Positions 44,106 to 44,879 of a stretch of DNA of 44,879 bases are shown here, piece by piece. Positions within the stretch are counted from its first letter, which is position 1. Each line of letters starts with the position of its first letter. The stretch covers positions 1 to 44,879 of the forward strand of contig JASLMK010000041.1 of assembly GCA_030746555.1 (NCBI GenBank), read 5' to 3'. Source of the DNA: Planctomycetota bacterium (GTDB lineage Bacteria; Planctomycetota; UBA1135; GCA-002686595). Under the pieces are notes generated by a model. That model saw only the letters and a program-made list of their open reading frames with translations. It ran no database searches and had not been told where the DNA came from. Both the position numbers and the translations under genes were made by a program.

Positions 44106-44398
44106 ACGCTCGCGGCGAACCGGAGTCCACGCCGTGGACGGTCTACGTCTTGGTCTCCAGCCGCGCGGATCGCACCTACGTGGGGATCAGCACGGACCAC
44201 GAGCGGCGCCTCGACCAGCACAACGGGCTCGCACCGGGGGGAGCGCGCTCCACTCGAGGGGGGCGGCCGTGGCGGATCGGCGCCACCTTCGGGCCGTTTT
44301 CAACTCGCTCCCAGGCCCTGCGCATCGAGGGGGAGATCAAGCGCCGCCGGGGGCGCGAGCGCCTGAGCTGGTCGCCACCCCGGCAACCCGCCGAGTAG
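44102..44398 (+). CDS. GIY-YIG nuclease-domain protein
   Basis: The protein of about 98 residues is of the small GIY-YIG (YhbQ/UPF0213-like) type. The motif reads VYV...YVG (WTVYVLVSSRADRTYVGIST), followed by the conserved Arg in HERRLDQHN and the metal-binding Glu in ALRIEGEIKRR. It may act on branched or damaged DNA; this is not established for the group. No ATG, GTG or TTG is available at the expected place: the frame opens with CTG at 44102, overlapping the upstream stop, and the next in-frame TTG is inside the GIY strand. Translation by coupling or from a CTG is possible, or the start was lost. Confidence 0.75.
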   Translation: MNARGEPESTPWTVYVLVSSRADRTYVGISTDHERRLDQHNGLAPGGARSTRGGRPWRIGATFGPFSTRSQALRIEGEIKRRRGRERLSWSPPRQPAE

Positions 44399-44429
44399 GG
44401 CCCGTAGCGGGGGCGGGCTAGGCGGGCTC

Positions 44430-44711
44430 GCGCGTCCGATTCGGGGGAATCGCGTTCGGAGTGGGTTCATGGCCGGCTGAGGGGTGTCCGGGAGGACACG
44501 GCACCGAAGCGGACCTCCCGGGAGAAACCACAGAGAGCTACTTCGGACCCGTCTGCGCGGCGTCCGAGTCATCATGGCCGCGACCAGGCCCGCCGTCGTT
44601 GGGATGGCGATGGGCGGGCCCCTTCCTCGGAAGGCCGGCGGGAACTTGGGCCCGCCATCGCAGCAAATGGTGCTACGAGCCCGCCGGCCCGCGCCGGCGG
44701 GCTCCTTTCCT
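44430..44711 (+). ncRNA. Candidate structured RNA ending in an intrinsic terminator
   Basis: The 335 bp between the GIY-YIG stop and repeat copy D hold no supported gene but a dense series of inverted repeats: CGATTC-GGGG-GAATCG (44437-44452); GTGTCC-GGGA-GGACAC (44484-44499, GNRA-type loop); CCGAAG (44504-44509) with CTTCGG (44541-44546); a 14-bp stem with one bulged G pairing 44607-44621 with 44648-44661, enclosing a CCTTC-CTCG-GAAGG hairpin; AGCA/TGCT (44662-44674); and the terminator at 44677-44711. It could be an independent small RNA or the 3' part of the lipoprotein/GIY-YIG mRNA. It lacks the conserved segments of RNase P RNA, SRP RNA and tmRNA that I know. No clear promoter is seen. 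Confidence 0.5.
44677..44711 (+). terminator. Strong intrinsic terminator
   Basis: An 11-bp perfect stem GAGCCCGCCGG / CCGGCGGGCTC (44677-44687 and 44694-44704) with loop CCCGCG is followed by CTTTCCT. It is the clearest rho-independent-type terminator in the window and ends the non-coding stretch just before repeat copy D. Confidence 0.8.
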
Positions 44712-44733
44712 ATCGGCTCCGATTGCGGCACCG

Positions 44734-44879
44734 GCTAGCCCGGGTTATTCATGAACACGCACACCAGACTTCGCAACCGGCCGTCTTCGACGGCCTCTCG
44801 GCCCCTGGCGGCGCTTTTCGGAACCTGGCTTCCTCGACGACCCGTTCAGGGTCGCCTGCGTCGCCAGAACCCGCAAAGC
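44734..44879 (+). repeat. Dispersed TIR repeat, copy D (right part cut by window edge)
   Basis: This is the left part of the element: GCTAGCCCGGGTTATTCATG at the start, then ACACGCACACCAGAC, the hairpin GGCCGTC-TTC-GACGGCC, CTGGC and CGACCC-GTTCA-GGGTCG, up to AGAACCCGCAAAGC at the window end. The first 22 bases are an exact inverted repeat of the last bases of copy A (125-146), which defines the terminal arm. It lies 23 bp after the intrinsic terminator at 44677-44711. Confidence 0.9.

Noticed and set aside
44500..44540. CACCGAAG and GGGAGAAACC reminiscent of a glycine riboswitch
   Set aside because: The order and spacing of the conserved segments do not match the aptamer, and there is no downstream gene for it to control.
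44461..44754. Open frames between the GIY-YIG gene and repeat copy D
   Set aside because: They run through the intrinsic terminator and into the repeat, and have no domain or ribosome binding site.

Overview
The window is about 44.9 kb of very GC-rich bacterial DNA (roughly 70% by eye) with dense, mostly housekeeping gene content. A complex I cluster without the NADH module, a secreted sulfatase-like gene, an exosortase-type sugar transferase, weak use of Shine-Dalgarno sites and an archaeal-type methionine aminopeptidase together suggest a Planctomycetota-like organism. That placement is an inference; no rRNA gene is present to confirm it.

Layout. 0.1-5.5 kb: rsgA (-), trmH/spoU (+), rarA (+) and recD2 (-), i.e. 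ribosome assembly, rRNA/tRNA methylation and DNA repair. 5.6-8.7 kb: rpsU, an RluA-type pseudouridine synthase and a broken sulfatase-like gene. 8.8-15.5 kb: a polytopic membrane protein (possible ABC permease), a hydrolase/thioesterase pair, then a minus-strand operon of a cysteine-less radical-SAM-like protein, an ABC ATPase and a GT39-like membrane glycosyltransferase. 15.5-26.7 kb: an 11-gene complex I operon nuoA-B-C-D-H-I-J-K-L-M-N with no nuoE, nuoF or nuoG. 26.7-28.6 kb: a sugar transferase and methyltransferase pair. 28.8-36.2 kb: dinG-like helicase (-), topA (+) and leucine dehydrogenase (+). 36.2-39.5 kb: an atypical protein kinase, a lipoprotein, a type II methionine aminopeptidase and a half-length glycosyltransferase-like protein. 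39.5-44.4 kb: mutS, an acyltransferase-3 membrane protein, a YcfL-like lipoprotein and a GIY-YIG protein. 44.4-44.7 kb: a non-coding stretch full of hairpins that ends in a strong intrinsic terminator.

The most distinctive element is a dispersed repeat of about 202 bp with long imperfect terminal inverted repeats. There are four copies: 1-146 (cut by the window edge), 11385-11526 (right end lost), 28593-28794 (complete) and 44734-44879 (cut by the window edge). All four lie at the 3' end of a gene, and two supply the stop codon of the adjacent gene. Both window ends fall inside this repeat, as expected if it is abundant in the genome and breaks assemblies. The copies differ by single-base indels, so the repeat is not protein-coding, but its hairpins persist. 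It may be a MITE-like element reused as a 3'-end or terminator module.

Other points of interest are the cysteine-less radical-SAM-like protein, the DinG homologue with a degenerate exonuclease domain, the type II MetAP, the sulfatase pseudogene with an apparent internal deletion, a candidate structured RNA next to the last repeat copy, and several genes with a -10-like box only 6-8 nt before the start codon (probable leaderless transcripts). No tRNA, rRNA, CRISPR array, transposase or integrase was found.
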